Counted from the first letter of the stretch, positions 34,812 to 43,518 are shown. The stretch: 64,000 nucleotides of DNA from Streptomyces flavidovirens DSM 40150 (GCF_000429085.1 NZ_AUBE01000003.1:310001-374000), one strand, 5' to 3'. Translations and numbers: made by a program. Notes: generated by a model from the sequence alone, not told the origin.

Positions 34812-34895
34812 ATGCCCCCTGAGGCGAGGCGGTGCATGACCTTGAGTACATGCCCTGAGGCGGTACCCGACCCCTGAGTACGTGCCCCCTGACCG
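34812..34895. repeat. Short direct repeats upstream of the SRPBCC gene
   Basis: CATGCCCCCTGAGGCG (34811), CATGCCCTGAGGCGG (34849) and CGTGCCCCCTGACCGG (34881) are three related copies spaced about 35-38 bp. They lie in the 161-bp gap before the SRPBCC gene, with GAGTAC(A/G)TG between them. Function is unknown; they could be a multi-site regulator-binding region. Confidence 0.45.
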
Positions 34896-34920
34896 GAACC
34901 GCACTGGAGGAGCCACAGCG

Positions 34921-35379
34921 ATGGCGGAACACACCAGCTCGAGCATCACGATCGAGGCGGCACCGGCCGACGTGATGGGCGTGATCGCCGACTTCGCCCG
35001 CTACCCCGAGTGGACCGGCGAGGTGAAGGAGGCCGAGGTCCTGGCCACCGACGCCCAGGGCCGCGCCGAGCAGGTACGACTGCTCCTGGACGCCGGCGCG
35101 ATCAAGGACGACCACACGCTCGCGTACACCTGGACCGGCGACAACGAGGTGAGCTGGACCCTGGTCAAGTCGCAGATGCTGCGCGCCCTCGACGGCTCGT
35201 ACAGCCTCGCCCCGGTGGGCGGCGGCGACCGTACCGAGGTCACCTACCGGCTGACCGTCGACGTCAAGATCCCGATGCTCGGCATGATCAAGCGCAAGGC
35301 CGAGAAGGTCATCATCGACCGCGCTCTGGCCGGTCTGAAGAAGCGCGTCGAGAGCAACCCGAGCCAGCCGAAGGGCTGA
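34921..35379 (+). CDS. SRPBCC-fold lipid-binding protein (polyketide cyclase/dehydrase type)
   Basis: 152 residues of START/Bet v1-like helix-grip fold: ITIEAAPADVMGVIADFARYPEWTGEVKEAEV at the N-terminus and a long C-terminal helix (KRKAEKVIIDRALAGLKKRV). Such proteins bind hydrophobic ligands. The mycobacterial homologue Rv2185c sits next to an ArsA-like ATPase as here. GGAGGAG lies 8 bases before the ATG. The stop overlaps the start of the ATPase gene (TGATG), so the pair is translationally coupled and may act together in membrane lipid handling. The substrate is unknown. Confidence 0.9.
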   Translation: MAEHTSSSITIEAAPADVMGVIADFARYPEWTGEVKEAEVLATDAQGRAEQVRLLLDAGAIKDDHTLAYTWTGDNEVSWTLVKSQMLRALDGSYSLAPVGGGDRTEVTYRLTVDVKIPMLGMIKRKAEKVIIDRALAGLKKRVESNPSQPKG

Positions 35380-36617
35380 TGCCGCGCATGCGTACGGTCC
35401 TCGTCACCGGCCCCGGCGGCGCGGGCCGCACCACCGTCGCCGCCGCGACCGCCCTGGCGGCCGCGCGGGGCGGGGAGCGCGTCCTGGTCCTGTCCACCGA
35501 CCCGGCGGACACCCTCGGCGCGGCCCTGGGCACAGCCACGCCCCGCCCGCCCGGCTCCGCACCGGCCGAGGCCGCGCCCGGCCTGTGGGCCGCCAGGGTC
35601 GACTCCGGCGCCCACTTCCGCGCCGAACTCCTCTCCCTCCAGGAGCGCGCGGCCTCCGTACTCGACCTGCTCGGCGCGAACCGGCTGGCCGCCGAGGAAC
35701 TGACCGAACTGCCGGGCAGCGAACAGTTCGCACTGCTCAGGGCGCTCCGGGCGTGCGGCGAGCCGCGGGGCACGGCTCAGGCGTACGACCTCGTCGTCGT
35801 CGACCTGCCGCCGCTGCACACGGCCCTCGCCGCCCTCGCCCTCCCCGGACAACTGCGCCGCTACCTGCGCCGGCTGCTGCCGCCCGAGCGCCAGGCGGCC
35901 CGCGCGCTGCGCCCCATGCTCGCCCAGCTCGCCGGCGTCCCGATGCCCGCGCAGTGGCTGTACGAGACGGCCGCCCGCTGGGACGGGGAACTGGCCGCCG
36001 TCGAGGCCCTGCTCGCGGACCCGGACACGACCGTACGGCTGGTCGCGGAGCCCGGACCCGCCGGAGCCGACGCCCTGCGCACCGCCCGTACCGGACTGGC
36101 CCTCTTCGGCCTCCGCGTCGAGACGGTGACGGCGAACCGGACACTGCCGCAGGACTCCCCGGACACCTGGCTCGCGACGCTCGCCGCCCAGCAGCAGAAG
36201 TGCCTGGCCGAGTGGGGCGAGTGGTACGGCGCCGGGCGGCCGGCGGCGCCGGTGCGCGAGGTGCGCCACCTCGGCGGCGATCCGCGCGGCCTCGACGACC
36301 TCGACGCACTGGCGGCGGGCGGGGCCCTGGCCGTGGAACCGGGGCACGAGAGCCCGGACGAGCCCTGGCCCGTGGAGGACCGGCTCGCCGACGACGGTGT
36401 CCTCGTCTGGCACGTGCCGCTGCCCGGGGACGTGAAGGAAGAACTCGGCCTGGTCCGCCGCGGCGACGAACTCGTCCTCGACGCGGGCCCGTTCCGCCGG
36501 ATCCTGACCCTGCCCTCGGCCCTGCGCCGCTGCGACGTCTCGGGCGCCGGCCTGACCGGCGGCGTGCTGAAGATCCGGTTCACGCCGGACCCCCGGCTGT
36601 GGCCGGGGACGAAGTGA
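35379..36617 (+). CDS. ArsA/Get3-like ATPase with degenerate Walker A
   Basis: 412 residues of the SIMIBI ATPase class. The order is P-loop (TGPGGAGRTTVAAATALA), switch-like STDPADTLGAAL, YDLVVVDLPPLHTALAAL in place of the DTAPTGHTLR motif, and a long C-terminal beta region. Both signature lysines of GKGGVGKTT are changed, to Pro at residue 12 and Arg at residue 17, so nucleotide hydrolysis may be weak or lost. No arsenite-binding cysteine motif is visible. The ATG overlaps the SRPBCC stop by one base. Rv2184c is the positional counterpart. Function is unknown; Get3-like membrane-protein handling is one option. Confidence 0.83.
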   Translation: MPRMRTVLVTGPGGAGRTTVAAATALAAARGGERVLVLSTDPADTLGAALGTATPRPPGSAPAEAAPGLWAARVDSGAHFRAELLSLQERAASVLDLLGANRLAAEELTELPGSEQFALLRALRACGEPRGTAQAYDLVVVDLPPLHTALAALALPGQLRRYLRRLLPPERQAARALRPMLAQLAGVPMPAQWLYETAARWDGELAAVEALLADPDTTVRLVAEPGPAGADALRTARTGLALFGLRVETVTANRTLPQDSPDTWLATLAAQQQKCLAEWGEWYGAGRPAAPVREVRHLGGDPRGLDDLDALAAGGALAVEPGHESPDEPWPVEDRLADDGVLVWHVPLPGDVKEELGLVRRGDELVLDAGPFRRILTLPSALRRCDVSGAGLTGGVLKIRFTPDPRLWPGTK

Positions 36618-36699
36618 ACCGGCTGCGGCCGTTCGGGTAACGTCGGTGGTACGAGGCGTACGCACCGTACGAACCGCCGCTCTCCCGCAGGAGTCCGCC

Positions 36700-37209
36700 A
36701 TGAGCGATGCCACCCAGCGTCCCTCGCCCGAGCCCGCCGAGGCCCCCGACGCCGACGCGTGGGCGAAGGCATGCGCCGAGGACCTCGCTGCCGAGAAGGC
36801 CCGCCGTCGCACCGAGAACGACGGGGCGCAGCCGGGGTCGGCCGCCGAGGAACTGCGCAAGCTTGTCGACGCCGTCGCCGACAAGCTCGCCTCGCTCCAG
36901 TCGGCGCTGCCCGGCATGGCCGGGCAGGGCACGGTCAGCGAGCTCATCAACCAGGCGAAGTCCGCGGTCGAGCCCGTCATCGAGCGCAACCCGGAGGTCT
37001 TCGACCACCTGGCCGCGGCGGGCAACGAGCTGCTCGCCGCCTACCGCTCGGCGGTCCAGGGCCAGGAGGGCCGCTGGACCCGTGGGCCCGCGCAGCCGGC
37101 CGGCCGTAAGAACGACGGAGACGTCGGAGACGTCGGAAACCACGACGGAGACAGCGGTGACGACGGCCCCGAGGGCCCGTCGTCGGGCAAGCGCATCGAC
37201 CTGGACTGA
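36700..37209 (+). CDS. SCO2127-like (DUF5304-type) protein upstream of glkA
   Basis: 169 residues, acidic, with a central helix (EELRKLVDAVADKLASLQSALPG) and a hydrophilic Asp/Gly-rich tail (DGDVGDVGNHDGDSGDDGPE). No catalytic motif is visible. In S. coelicolor the gene immediately upstream of glucokinase, SCO2127, raises glkA expression and affects carbon catabolite repression; this is its positional and compositional counterpart. AGGAG lies 6 bases before the ATG at 36700. The gene ends 56 bases before glkA and is probably cotranscribed with it. Confidence 0.82.
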   Translation: MSDATQRPSPEPAEAPDADAWAKACAEDLAAEKARRRTENDGAQPGSAAEELRKLVDAVADKLASLQSALPGMAGQGTVSELINQAKSAVEPVIERNPEVFDHLAAAGNELLAAYRSAVQGQEGRWTRGPAQPAGRKNDGDVGDVGNHDGDSGDDGPEGPSSGKRIDLD

Positions 37210-37265
37210 GCCGCTCCTCGGGTACGGTTGCCCTTAGCGGGGCTCGACCGAAAACTGAGGGACAC

Positions 37266-38207
37266 ATGGGACTCACCATCGGCGTCGACATCGGCGGCAC
37301 GAAGATCGCGGCAGGCGTGGTCGACGAAGAGGGCACCATTCTCGATACCCACAAGGTGCCCACGCCGCCGACCGCCGAAGGCATCGTGGACGCGATCTGT
37401 GCGGCCGTCTCAGAGGCGGGCAGGGGGCACCAGATCGAGGCGGTCGGCATCGGCGCCGCCGGTTACGTCGACGACAAGCGCGCCACCGTCCTGTTCGCGC
37501 CCAACATCCACTGGCGGCACGAGCCGCTGAAGGACAAGGTCGAGCAGCGCGTCGGGCTGCCGGTCGTCGTGGAGAACGACGCGAACGCCGCGGCCTGGGG
37601 CGAGTACAAGTTCGGTGCGGGCAAGGGCCACGAAGACGTCATCTGCATCACCCTCGGCACCGGCCTCGGCGGCGGCATCATCATCGGCAACAAGCTGCGC
37701 CGCGGACGCTTCGGCGTGGCCGCCGAGTTCGGCCACATCCGGGTCGTCCCCGACGGCCTGCTGTGCGGCTGCGGAAGCCAGGGCTGCTGGGAGCAGTACG
37801 CGTCCGGGCGGGCCCTCGTCAGGTACGCCAAGCAGCGCGCCAACGCAACGCCCGAGAACGCCCAGATCCTCCTCGCCCTGGGCGACGGTACGGTCGACGG
37901 CATCGAGGGCAAGCACGTCAGCGCCGCCGCCCGCCAGGGCTGCCCGGTGGCCGTCGACTCCTTCCGCGAGCTGGCCCGCTGGGCCGGCGCAGGCCTGGCC
38001 GACCTGGCGTCGCTCTTCGACCCGTCGGCGTTCATCGTCGGCGGCGGCGTATCGGACGAGGGCGAGCTGGTCCTCGACCCGATCCGCAAGTCGTTCCGGC
38101 GCTGGCTGATCGGCGGCCAGTGGCGTCCGCACGCGCAGGTGCTCGCGGCGCAGCTGGGCGGCAAGGCCGGCCTGGTCGGCGCGGCGGACCTGGCCCGCCA
38201 GGGCTGA
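37266..38207 (+). CDS. glkA: ROK-family glucokinase
   Basis: 313 residues. The phosphate-binding start MGLTIGVDIGGTKIAAGVVD, the catalytic Asp in VENDANAAAWGEY, the GTGLGGGI loop and the zinc-binding CGCGSQGCWEQYASG motif identify a bacterial ROK glucokinase that phosphorylates glucose with ATP. In Streptomyces, GlkA also mediates glucose repression. The start is the ATG at 37266, preceded by GAGGGAC. A hairpin 12 bases after the stop ends the SCO2127-glkA unit. Confidence 0.96.
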   Translation: MGLTIGVDIGGTKIAAGVVDEEGTILDTHKVPTPPTAEGIVDAICAAVSEAGRGHQIEAVGIGAAGYVDDKRATVLFAPNIHWRHEPLKDKVEQRVGLPVVVENDANAAAWGEYKFGAGKGHEDVICITLGTGLGGGIIIGNKLRRGRFGVAAEFGHIRVVPDGLLCGCGSQGCWEQYASGRALVRYAKQRANATPENAQILLALGDGTVDGIEGKHVSAAARQGCPVAVDSFRELARWAGAGLADLASLFDPSAFIVGGGVSDEGELVLDPIRKSFRRWLIGGQWRPHAQVLAAQLGGKAGLVGAADLARQG

Positions 38208-38219
38208 CGCCGTCGCCTG

Positions 38220-38252
38220 TGCCCGCCGTGCCCTCTTGGGGTGCGGCGGGCA
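38220..38252 (+). terminator. Terminator of glkA
   Basis: TGCCCGCCG and CGGCGGGCA are perfect 9-bp arms around a 15-base loop that can pair further (GCCC/GGGT), followed by TTT. Confidence 0.75.
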
Positions 38253-38271
38253 TTTCCGTATCTTGATCCGC

Positions 38272-39024
38272 ATGGCGACGAGTACGACGAGCACGCTGCC
38301 CGAGTCCCGTACCGAGCCTGACGGTTCGGCCGTGATCCGTGTCCTCAGCTACAACATCCGCTCGATGCGTGACGACCGCGAGGCGCTGGCCCGGGTCGTC
38401 ACCGCCTGCGAGCCCGACCTCGTCCTGGTGCAGGAGGCGCCGCGGTTCTTCCGCTGGCGAAAGCGCGCGGCGTGGCTCGCCGCCCACAGCGGCCTGGTGA
38501 CGCTCGGCGGCGGGGCGACCGCTTCGGGCCCGCTGCTGCTGTGTTCGCTGCGGGTGCGGGTGGAGCGTACGGAGGACGTGCTGCTGCCGCGCACGCCGGG
38601 GCTGCACCGGCGGGGGTTCGCGACGGCGGTGGTGCGGATCGGGGGCGCGAGGCTCGGCGTACTGAGCTGCCACCTCAGCCTGCAGCGGGAAGAGCGGTAC
38701 GCGCAGGGCGGGATGCTCCTGGACCGCCTGAAGGAGATGGACGTACCGCACGCGGTGGCGGGCGGCGACCTCAACGAACGGCCGGACGGCCGGACTTTCC
38801 GCCGGCTTGCGGGGGAGCTCCAGGACTGCTGGGCGGTGAAGCCGTGGGGCGGCGAGTACACGTCGACCCCGGACGACCCCCATCAGCGTATCGACGCGGT
38901 CTTCGCGACGCCGGGGGTCGAAGTCCTGGGCTGCGGCGTCCCGTTGGGCCTCCCGGAGGCCGACCTCAAGGCCGCCACGGATCACCTTCCGGTGCTGGCG
39001 GCCCTGCGCGTACCGGCGTCGTAG
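38272..39024 (+). CDS. Endonuclease/exonuclease/phosphatase-family protein
   Basis: 250 residues with the EEP metal-dependent fold: SYNIRSM (Asn ligand), VLVQEAPRF (catalytic Glu), LSCHLSL, VAGGDLNE (Asp/Asn pair), QRIDAVFA and ATDHLPVLA (catalytic Asp-His). Substrates of this family include nucleic acids, inositol phosphates and lipids; none can be assigned here and no signal peptide is present. The ATG at 38272 lies 7 bases after TATCTT (38259-38264), without a ribosome-binding site, so a leaderless mRNA is likely. A terminator follows. Confidence 0.9.
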   Translation: MATSTTSTLPESRTEPDGSAVIRVLSYNIRSMRDDREALARVVTACEPDLVLVQEAPRFFRWRKRAAWLAAHSGLVTLGGGATASGPLLLCSLRVRVERTEDVLLPRTPGLHRRGFATAVVRIGGARLGVLSCHLSLQREERYAQGGMLLDRLKEMDVPHAVAGGDLNERPDGRTFRRLAGELQDCWAVKPWGGEYTSTPDDPHQRIDAVFATPGVEVLGCGVPLGLPEADLKAATDHLPVLAALRVPAS

Positions 39025-39040
39025 GGGCGGGGGCGGGGAC

Positions 39041-39070
39041 AGGGGCGGGGGCTCATCTTTCCCCGCCCCT
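39041..39070. terminator. Bidirectional terminator between convergent genes
   Basis: AGGGGCGGGG and CCCCGCCCCT form 10-bp perfect arms with a 10-base loop that ends in TTT. Confidence 0.75.
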
Positions 39071-39087
39071 ATGCCACCGGATAGCTT

Positions 39088-39801
39088 CTAGACCACCGCG
39101 CCGCGGCCCGGATCGTCGTCGTCCTCGTCGTCGCCGTGTGTCATCCGCGCCACCAGCGTGGCGAACCCGCCCAGGAAGCCGCCTACGCCCAGCGTCGTCA
39201 GCCACCACGTCATGTCCCACTGGAGCAGCACCGCGACGAGCAGCAGCACCGGGCCGCCGATGACCGCGAGCCAGGCGAACCTGGCCGTGGTGTCGGCGGG
39301 CGGCAGCGGCGGCGGCTCGGGCGGCACGAAGTGGCCCTCGTCGCTCTCGTCGAGGTCGTCGTCGCCCGGCTCCGCGAGCGAGTAGTTGCGCGGGCCGTCG
39401 ACGCCGGGGGCGAAGACGACGGAGCTGCCGAGCGGTCTGTCCCGGTCCGCAGGGCCCGCGTCCGGGTCCGGGCCCGTCTCGGGGTGCGTGTCCGGTTCCG
39501 TCGCGTCCTGCTCGGCCGCCGCCCCGGCGTCCTTCCCCGGCGACTTCTTCGGCCGGTCGCCGCCGGCGCTGTTGACATCCCCCTCCGGCAGGAGGAGGTC
39601 CTCGATCGGCTTGAAGGGCTTCGCGCCCGGCGGGTCCGGCGGCTCCTCGCCGTACGCCGCGACGATCGCGGCGAACGCCGCTTCCTCGTCGACGGACTTC
39701 CCGGCGGACTCGCCGGAGGCGGCAGCCTCGGACGCACCCGCCGTCCCGTCCGGCTCCCGCTCCTCCTCGCGGCCCGCAGGCTCCGCGTCGTGCTCAGCCA
39801 C
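39088..39801 (-). CDS. Acidic protein with C-terminal membrane hairpin, unknown function
   Basis: 237 residues. The first two thirds are hydrophilic, Pro/Asp/Glu-rich and likely disordered, with one conserved-looking segment (EEAAFAAIVAAYGEEPPDPPGAKPF). Two helices lie near the C-terminus (FAWLAVIGGPVLLLVAVLLQW and WWLTTLGVGGFLGGFATLV), followed by a short acidic tail. The GTG at 39801 has AGGGGAG 9 bases upstream and overlaps the end of the esterase gene by 8 bases, so the genes are coupled. I do not recognise the family. Confidence 0.75.
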   Translation of the reverse strand: MAEHDAEPAGREEEREPDGTAGASEAAASGESAGKSVDEEAAFAAIVAAYGEEPPDPPGAKPFKPIEDLLLPEGDVNSAGGDRPKKSPGKDAGAAAEQDATEPDTHPETGPDPDAGPADRDRPLGSSVVFAPGVDGPRNYSLAEPGDDDLDESDEGHFVPPEPPPLPPADTTARFAWLAVIGGPVLLLVAVLLQWDMTWWLTTLGVGGFLGGFATLVARMTHGDDEDDDDPGRGAVV

Positions 39802-40573
39802 CGGTCGTACTCCCCTTCTTCCCGACACTCGGAGCGAGGCGGCCGATGAACGCGTAACTCTCGTCGAAGATCCGCTCCGCGTCATGGTCCAACGTCGCGA
39901 CGTGGTAGCTCTGTTCCAGCAGGATCTCGGTGACGTCGGTCGACGACACCCGGCCCAGGATGCGGGCCGAGTCCGCCGCCGGAACCACATGGTCCTGCGG
40001 GCTGTGCAGCAGCAGCATCGGCTGCGTCACCTGGGGCAGCTCCGCGTCGACGAGCCGGAAGAAGTTCCGCACGGAGTGCGCCGCGTGCAGTGGGACACGG
40101 TCGTAACCGACCTCCTCGGCGCCCGCCTTCGCGATGTCACTGCGCAGACCCTTTGTCGTACGTACGAGATGGCGGGCGACCGGCAGCGCGTACGCCGACA
40201 GGCCGTGCACCTTGTTCGCCGGATTGACCAGGGCGATCCCGCTGACCGCGTCCCCGTGCTTCGCGGCCAGGCGCAGCGTCAGCGCCCCGCCCATCGAGAG
40301 CCCGAACACGAAGACCTGGGCGCACTGCTCGCGAAGTACGCGCAGCTCGCGGTCCACCTCCGCGTACCAGTCCTGCCAGCCCGTGAGCTGCATGTCCTCC
40401 CAGCGCGTGCCGTGGCCGGGCAGCAGCGGGAGGGAGACGGTCAGCCCGCGCTCGGCCAGATGGTCCGCCCAGGGACGCAGCGACTGCGGGGAACCGGTGA
40501 AGCCGTGACAGAGGAGGACGCCGACCTCTCCGCCCTCGTGGCGGAACGGCTCGGCTCCAGGAAGGACCGGCAC
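39794..40573 (-). CDS. Alpha/beta hydrolase, carboxylesterase / monoacylglycerol-lipase type
   Basis: 259 residues with the canonical fold: oxyanion HGFTGSPQSLRPW, nucleophile Ser in VFGLSMGGALTLRL, acid Asp in LHSPQDHVVPA and His in QSYHVATLDHDAE. The sequence resembles Est30-type thermostable carboxylesterases and bacterial monoglyceride lipases. No signal peptide is seen. The GTG at 40573 has GGAG 6 bases upstream; the frame is open much further back but without a ribosome-binding site. It is divergent from a PlsC acyltransferase gene, so a lipid-turnover role is plausible. Confidence 0.88.
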   Translation of the reverse strand: MPVLPGAEPFRHEGGEVGVLLCHGFTGSPQSLRPWADHLAERGLTVSLPLLPGHGTRWEDMQLTGWQDWYAEVDRELRVLREQCAQVFVFGLSMGGALTLRLAAKHGDAVSGIALVNPANKVHGLSAYALPVARHLVRTTKGLRSDIAKAGAEEVGYDRVPLHAAHSVRNFFRLVDAELPQVTQPMLLLHSPQDHVVPAADSARILGRVSSTDVTEILLEQSYHVATLDHDAERIFDESYAFIGRLAPSVGKKGSTTGG

Positions 40574-40734
40574 CGGGGTCTCCTGTTCATGAGTGCGATG
40601 AGGGTGTCGCGAGATGCCCTTCACCGTACGCGACCGGACCGACACCGACCAGGTCCGTCGGGCCGCCTTGTCGGTAGGGAGCGCGGGCCGGGCACGGGTT
40701 ATGGTCAGTTCGACAGACAAGGGAAGGCACTCGG

Positions 40735-41481
40735 TTGATCTACGGCGCAATGAAGTTCTCCATCGGAGGGTCACTGAAGGTCGCCTTCAGGCCCTGGGTG
40801 GAGGGCCTGGAGAACATTCCCGCCGAGGGCCCCGCGATCCTCGCGAGCAATCACCTGTCGTTCTCGGACTCCTTCTTCCTCCCCGCGGTCCTCGACCGCA
40901 AGGTCACCTTCATCGCCAAGGCGGAGTACTTCACCTCGCCCGGTGTGAAGGGGAAGCTCACCGCCGCGTTCTTCAAGGGCGTCGGCCAGCTCCCCGTGGA
41001 CCGCTCGGGCGCGCGTGGCGCGGGCGAGGCGGCGATCAAGGCCGGTATCGACGTCATCAAGGGCGGTGGCCTCTTCGGCATCTACCCCGAGGGCACCCGC
41101 TCGCCGGACGGCCGTCTGTACCGCGGCAAGCCGGGCGGTCTCGCGCGCGTGGCGCTGGCCACCGGCGCGCCCGTGATCCCGGTCGCGATGATCGACACCG
41201 AGAAGATCCAGCCGCCCGGCAAGGTCGTACCCAAGCTGATGCGCCCGGGGATCAAGATCGGCAAGCCGCTGGACTTCAGCCGCTATCACGGCATGGACAG
41301 CGACCGGTTCATCCTCCGGTCGGTGACCGACGAGGTCATGTACGAGATCATGAAGCTTTCCGGCCAGGAGTACGTCGACATCTACGCGACGGCGGCGAAG
41401 CGGCAGATCGCCGATGCGGAGAAGGCCGCCAAGGCGGAGAAGGCCGCCAAGGCCGAAAAGGCGGAACGGGCCGGCGCGTAA
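40735..41481 (+). CDS. 1-acylglycerol-3-phosphate acyltransferase (PlsC family)
   Basis: 248 residues. The HX4D catalytic motif is in ASNHLSFSDSFF, the glycerophosphate-binding motif in YPEGTRSPDG, and RVALATGAPVIPVAMIDT is typical. It transfers an acyl chain to lysophosphatidate or a related lipid in phospholipid or PIM synthesis; Rv2182c is the positional counterpart in mycobacteria. The C-terminus is a Lys/Ala/Glu helix with AKAEKAAKAEKA repeats. The TTG at 40735 has GGAAGG 8 bases upstream. An ATG five codons later is the alternative start. Confidence 0.9.
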   Translation: MIYGAMKFSIGGSLKVAFRPWVEGLENIPAEGPAILASNHLSFSDSFFLPAVLDRKVTFIAKAEYFTSPGVKGKLTAAFFKGVGQLPVDRSGARGAGEAAIKAGIDVIKGGGLFGIYPEGTRSPDGRLYRGKPGGLARVALATGAPVIPVAMIDTEKIQPPGKVVPKLMRPGIKIGKPLDFSRYHGMDSDRFILRSVTDEVMYEIMKLSGQEYVDIYATAAKRQIADAEKAAKAEKAAKAEKAERAGA

Positions 41482-41503
41482 CGGCGTCCGTCCAGGGGTG
41501 GGG

Positions 41504-42742
41504 ATGATGGTGGCCAGGACGCAGCGCGAACGTGTCGTGCGCATGTCGGTCGAGCAGCCGCTGTGGCATGCGCTCACCGCCTACCGCGTCCTGACGATGC
41601 TCTACGCGGTGCTCCTGTTCGTGTTCACGCGGCAGAAGTTCGAGCGCCCGTGGGTGGCCGTCGCGTTCCTCGTGGTGATGTCCGTCTGGACGCTGGTCAC
41701 GCTCCCCAAGGTGGCCAACGCGGCCAGTTGCACCAAGCGATTCCTCGTCGCCGACCTCACCATCGCCCTCACCGGCATCATGCTCACCCCGCTCGCCGAC
41801 TTCCAGGCGCAGCAGATCGACGGCCCCACCCTCCCGTCGATATGGACCGCGGGTTCCGTCCTCGCGTTCGCCATCAAGGGCGGCTGGCGCTGGGCGGCCT
41901 TCGCCTCCTCCTTCGTCGCCGCCGCCAACATCGTCGAGCGCGGCCACCCCAGCCGGGACACAGTCCACAACATCCTGCTGGTGTGGGTCGCCTCCATCGC
42001 GATCGGTTACGTCGTCGAGGTCGCCCGCGCCTCCGAGCGCACCCTCGCCCGCGCCCTGGAGATCGAGGCCGCCACGCGTGAGCGCGAGCGCCTCGCCCGC
42101 GACATCCACGACAGCGTGCTCCAGGTGCTCGCCATGGTGCAGCGGCGCGGCACCTCGCTCGGCGGCGAGGCGGCCGAACTGGGCCGGATGGCCGGGGAAC
42201 AGGAAGTCGCCCTGCGCACCCTGGTGTCCAGCGGCCTCGTACCGGCGACGCGGGCCTCCGAGGATGCCGCGCAGGGCGCGGTGGTCCGTACGGTCGAGGC
42301 GGACGACGACGAGTACGACGGTGCGTACGGCGCGCGGCCCTGCGATCTGCGCTCCCTCCTCGCCCCGCACGCCGGGTCGAAGGTCAGCTTCGCCGAGCCC
42401 GGCGCCCCGGTACTGCTCGAACCGGCGGCAGCCATGGAGCTCGCGGCGGCTGTCAGTGCCGCACTGGACAATGTGCGCAGGCATGCCGGGGAAGACGCCC
42501 AGGCGTGGATTCTGGTCGAGGACTGGCCGGAAGAAGTGATCGTGACGGTACGGGACGACGGCCCCGGCATTCCGGAGGGCAGGCTCGCGCAGGCCGAGGG
42601 GGAAGGGCGCCTCGGCGTCGCCCTGTCGATCCGCGGGCGGCTGCGGCACATCGGCGGCACCGCCGAGCTGATCTCCGTTCCGGGCCAGGGCACTGAAGTC
42701 GAATTGAAAGTTCCACGGGGGAAGGCGGGACAGGCGCGATGA
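41504..42742 (+). CDS. macS: MacS-like sensor histidine kinase (NarL-type system)
   Basis: About 412 residues. Four or five membrane helices (about 20-150) form the sensor. The HisKA_3 domain has the phosphoacceptor His in ARDIHDSVLQVLAMVQRRG (about residue 200), and the HATPase has DNVRRHAGE and VRDDGPGIPEGRL. Its location between PlsC and pfkA, with the downstream regulator, matches MacRS (SCO2120/2121) of S. coelicolor, a system affecting morphology and actinorhodin. The start is unsure: ATGs at 41504 and 41507 follow a G-rich stretch, and an ATG at 41543 is possible. The stop overlaps the regulator gene. Confidence 0.86.
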   Translation: MMVARTQRERVVRMSVEQPLWHALTAYRVLTMLYAVLLFVFTRQKFERPWVAVAFLVVMSVWTLVTLPKVANAASCTKRFLVADLTIALTGIMLTPLADFQAQQIDGPTLPSIWTAGSVLAFAIKGGWRWAAFASSFVAAANIVERGHPSRDTVHNILLVWVASIAIGYVVEVARASERTLARALEIEAATRERERLARDIHDSVLQVLAMVQRRGTSLGGEAAELGRMAGEQEVALRTLVSSGLVPATRASEDAAQGAVVRTVEADDDEYDGAYGARPCDLRSLLAPHAGSKVSFAEPGAPVLLEPAAAMELAAAVSAALDNVRRHAGEDAQAWILVEDWPEEVIVTVRDDGPGIPEGRLAQAEGEGRLGVALSIRGRLRHIGGTAELISVPGQGTEVELKVPRGKAGQAR

Positions 42743-43419
42743 GCGACGAACAACAGCAGACGATCAGGGTGATGGTCGTCGACGATCACCCGATGTGGCG
42801 GGACGCGGTCGCCCGCGACCTCGCCGCGGCGGGCTTCGACGTGGTGGCCACGGCAGGCGACGGGCCGCAGGCGGTGCGCCGCGCGCAGGCCGTCTCGCCC
42901 CAGGTCCTCGTCCTCGACCTCAACCTCCCCGGCATGCCCGGAGTCCAGGTCTGCAAGGAACTCGTCGGCGCCGACCCGGCGCTGCGCGTCCTCGTGCTGT
43001 CCGCGAGCGGTGAGCACGCCGACGTACTGGAAGCGGTGAAGTCCGGCGCGACCGGCTATCTGCTGAAGTCCGCGGGGCCTGAAGAGCTCATCGACGCGGT
43101 ACGGCGCACGGCCGCGGGGGACCCGGTCTTCACACCGGGTCTCGCGGGCCTGGTCCTCGGTGAGTACCGCCGGCTGGCCTCCGCCCCGTTGCCCGCCGCC
43201 TCCTCCAACGAACCGAAGGCGCCGCAGCTCACCGAGCGCGAGACCGAGGTTCTGCGGCTGGTCGCGAAGGGGCTGTCGTACAAGCAGATCGCGGAGCGCC
43301 TGGTGATCTCGCACCGCACCGTCCAGAACCACGTGCAGAACACACTGGGCAAGCTCCAGCTGCACAACCGCGTGGAGCTCGTCCGGTACGCGATCGAACG
43401 CGGCCTCGACGACGCCTAG
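42739..43419 (+). CDS. macR: MacR-like response regulator (NarL/LuxR type)
   Basis: 226 residues: a receiver domain with acidic pair MVVDDHPMW, phosphoacceptor Asp in VLVLDLNLPGMPG (about 53) and the switch Ser/Lys regions (LSASGE, LLKSAGPEEL), then a LuxR helix-turn-helix (LTERETEVLRLVAKGLSYKQ). Phosphorylation by the adjacent kinase would promote DNA binding. The ATG overlaps the kinase stop by 4 bases, so the pair is cotranslated. The target is not evident, but the phosphofructokinase gene begins 99 bases downstream. Confidence 0.92.
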   Translation: MSDEQQQTIRVMVVDDHPMWRDAVARDLAAAGFDVVATAGDGPQAVRRAQAVSPQVLVLDLNLPGMPGVQVCKELVGADPALRVLVLSASGEHADVLEAVKSGATGYLLKSAGPEELIDAVRRTAAGDPVFTPGLAGLVLGEYRRLASAPLPAASSNEPKAPQLTERETEVLRLVAKGLSYKQIAERLVISHRTVQNHVQNTLGKLQLHNRVELVRYAIERGLDDA

Positions 43420-43518
43420 TACGACGCGGAATTGCCCGACGCCCCATGTCGCTGTGACCTGAGTCACCACTAGCGTGGCGCCACACGGCACTGCTGAATG
43501 TGGCGAAGGGACAACTCA

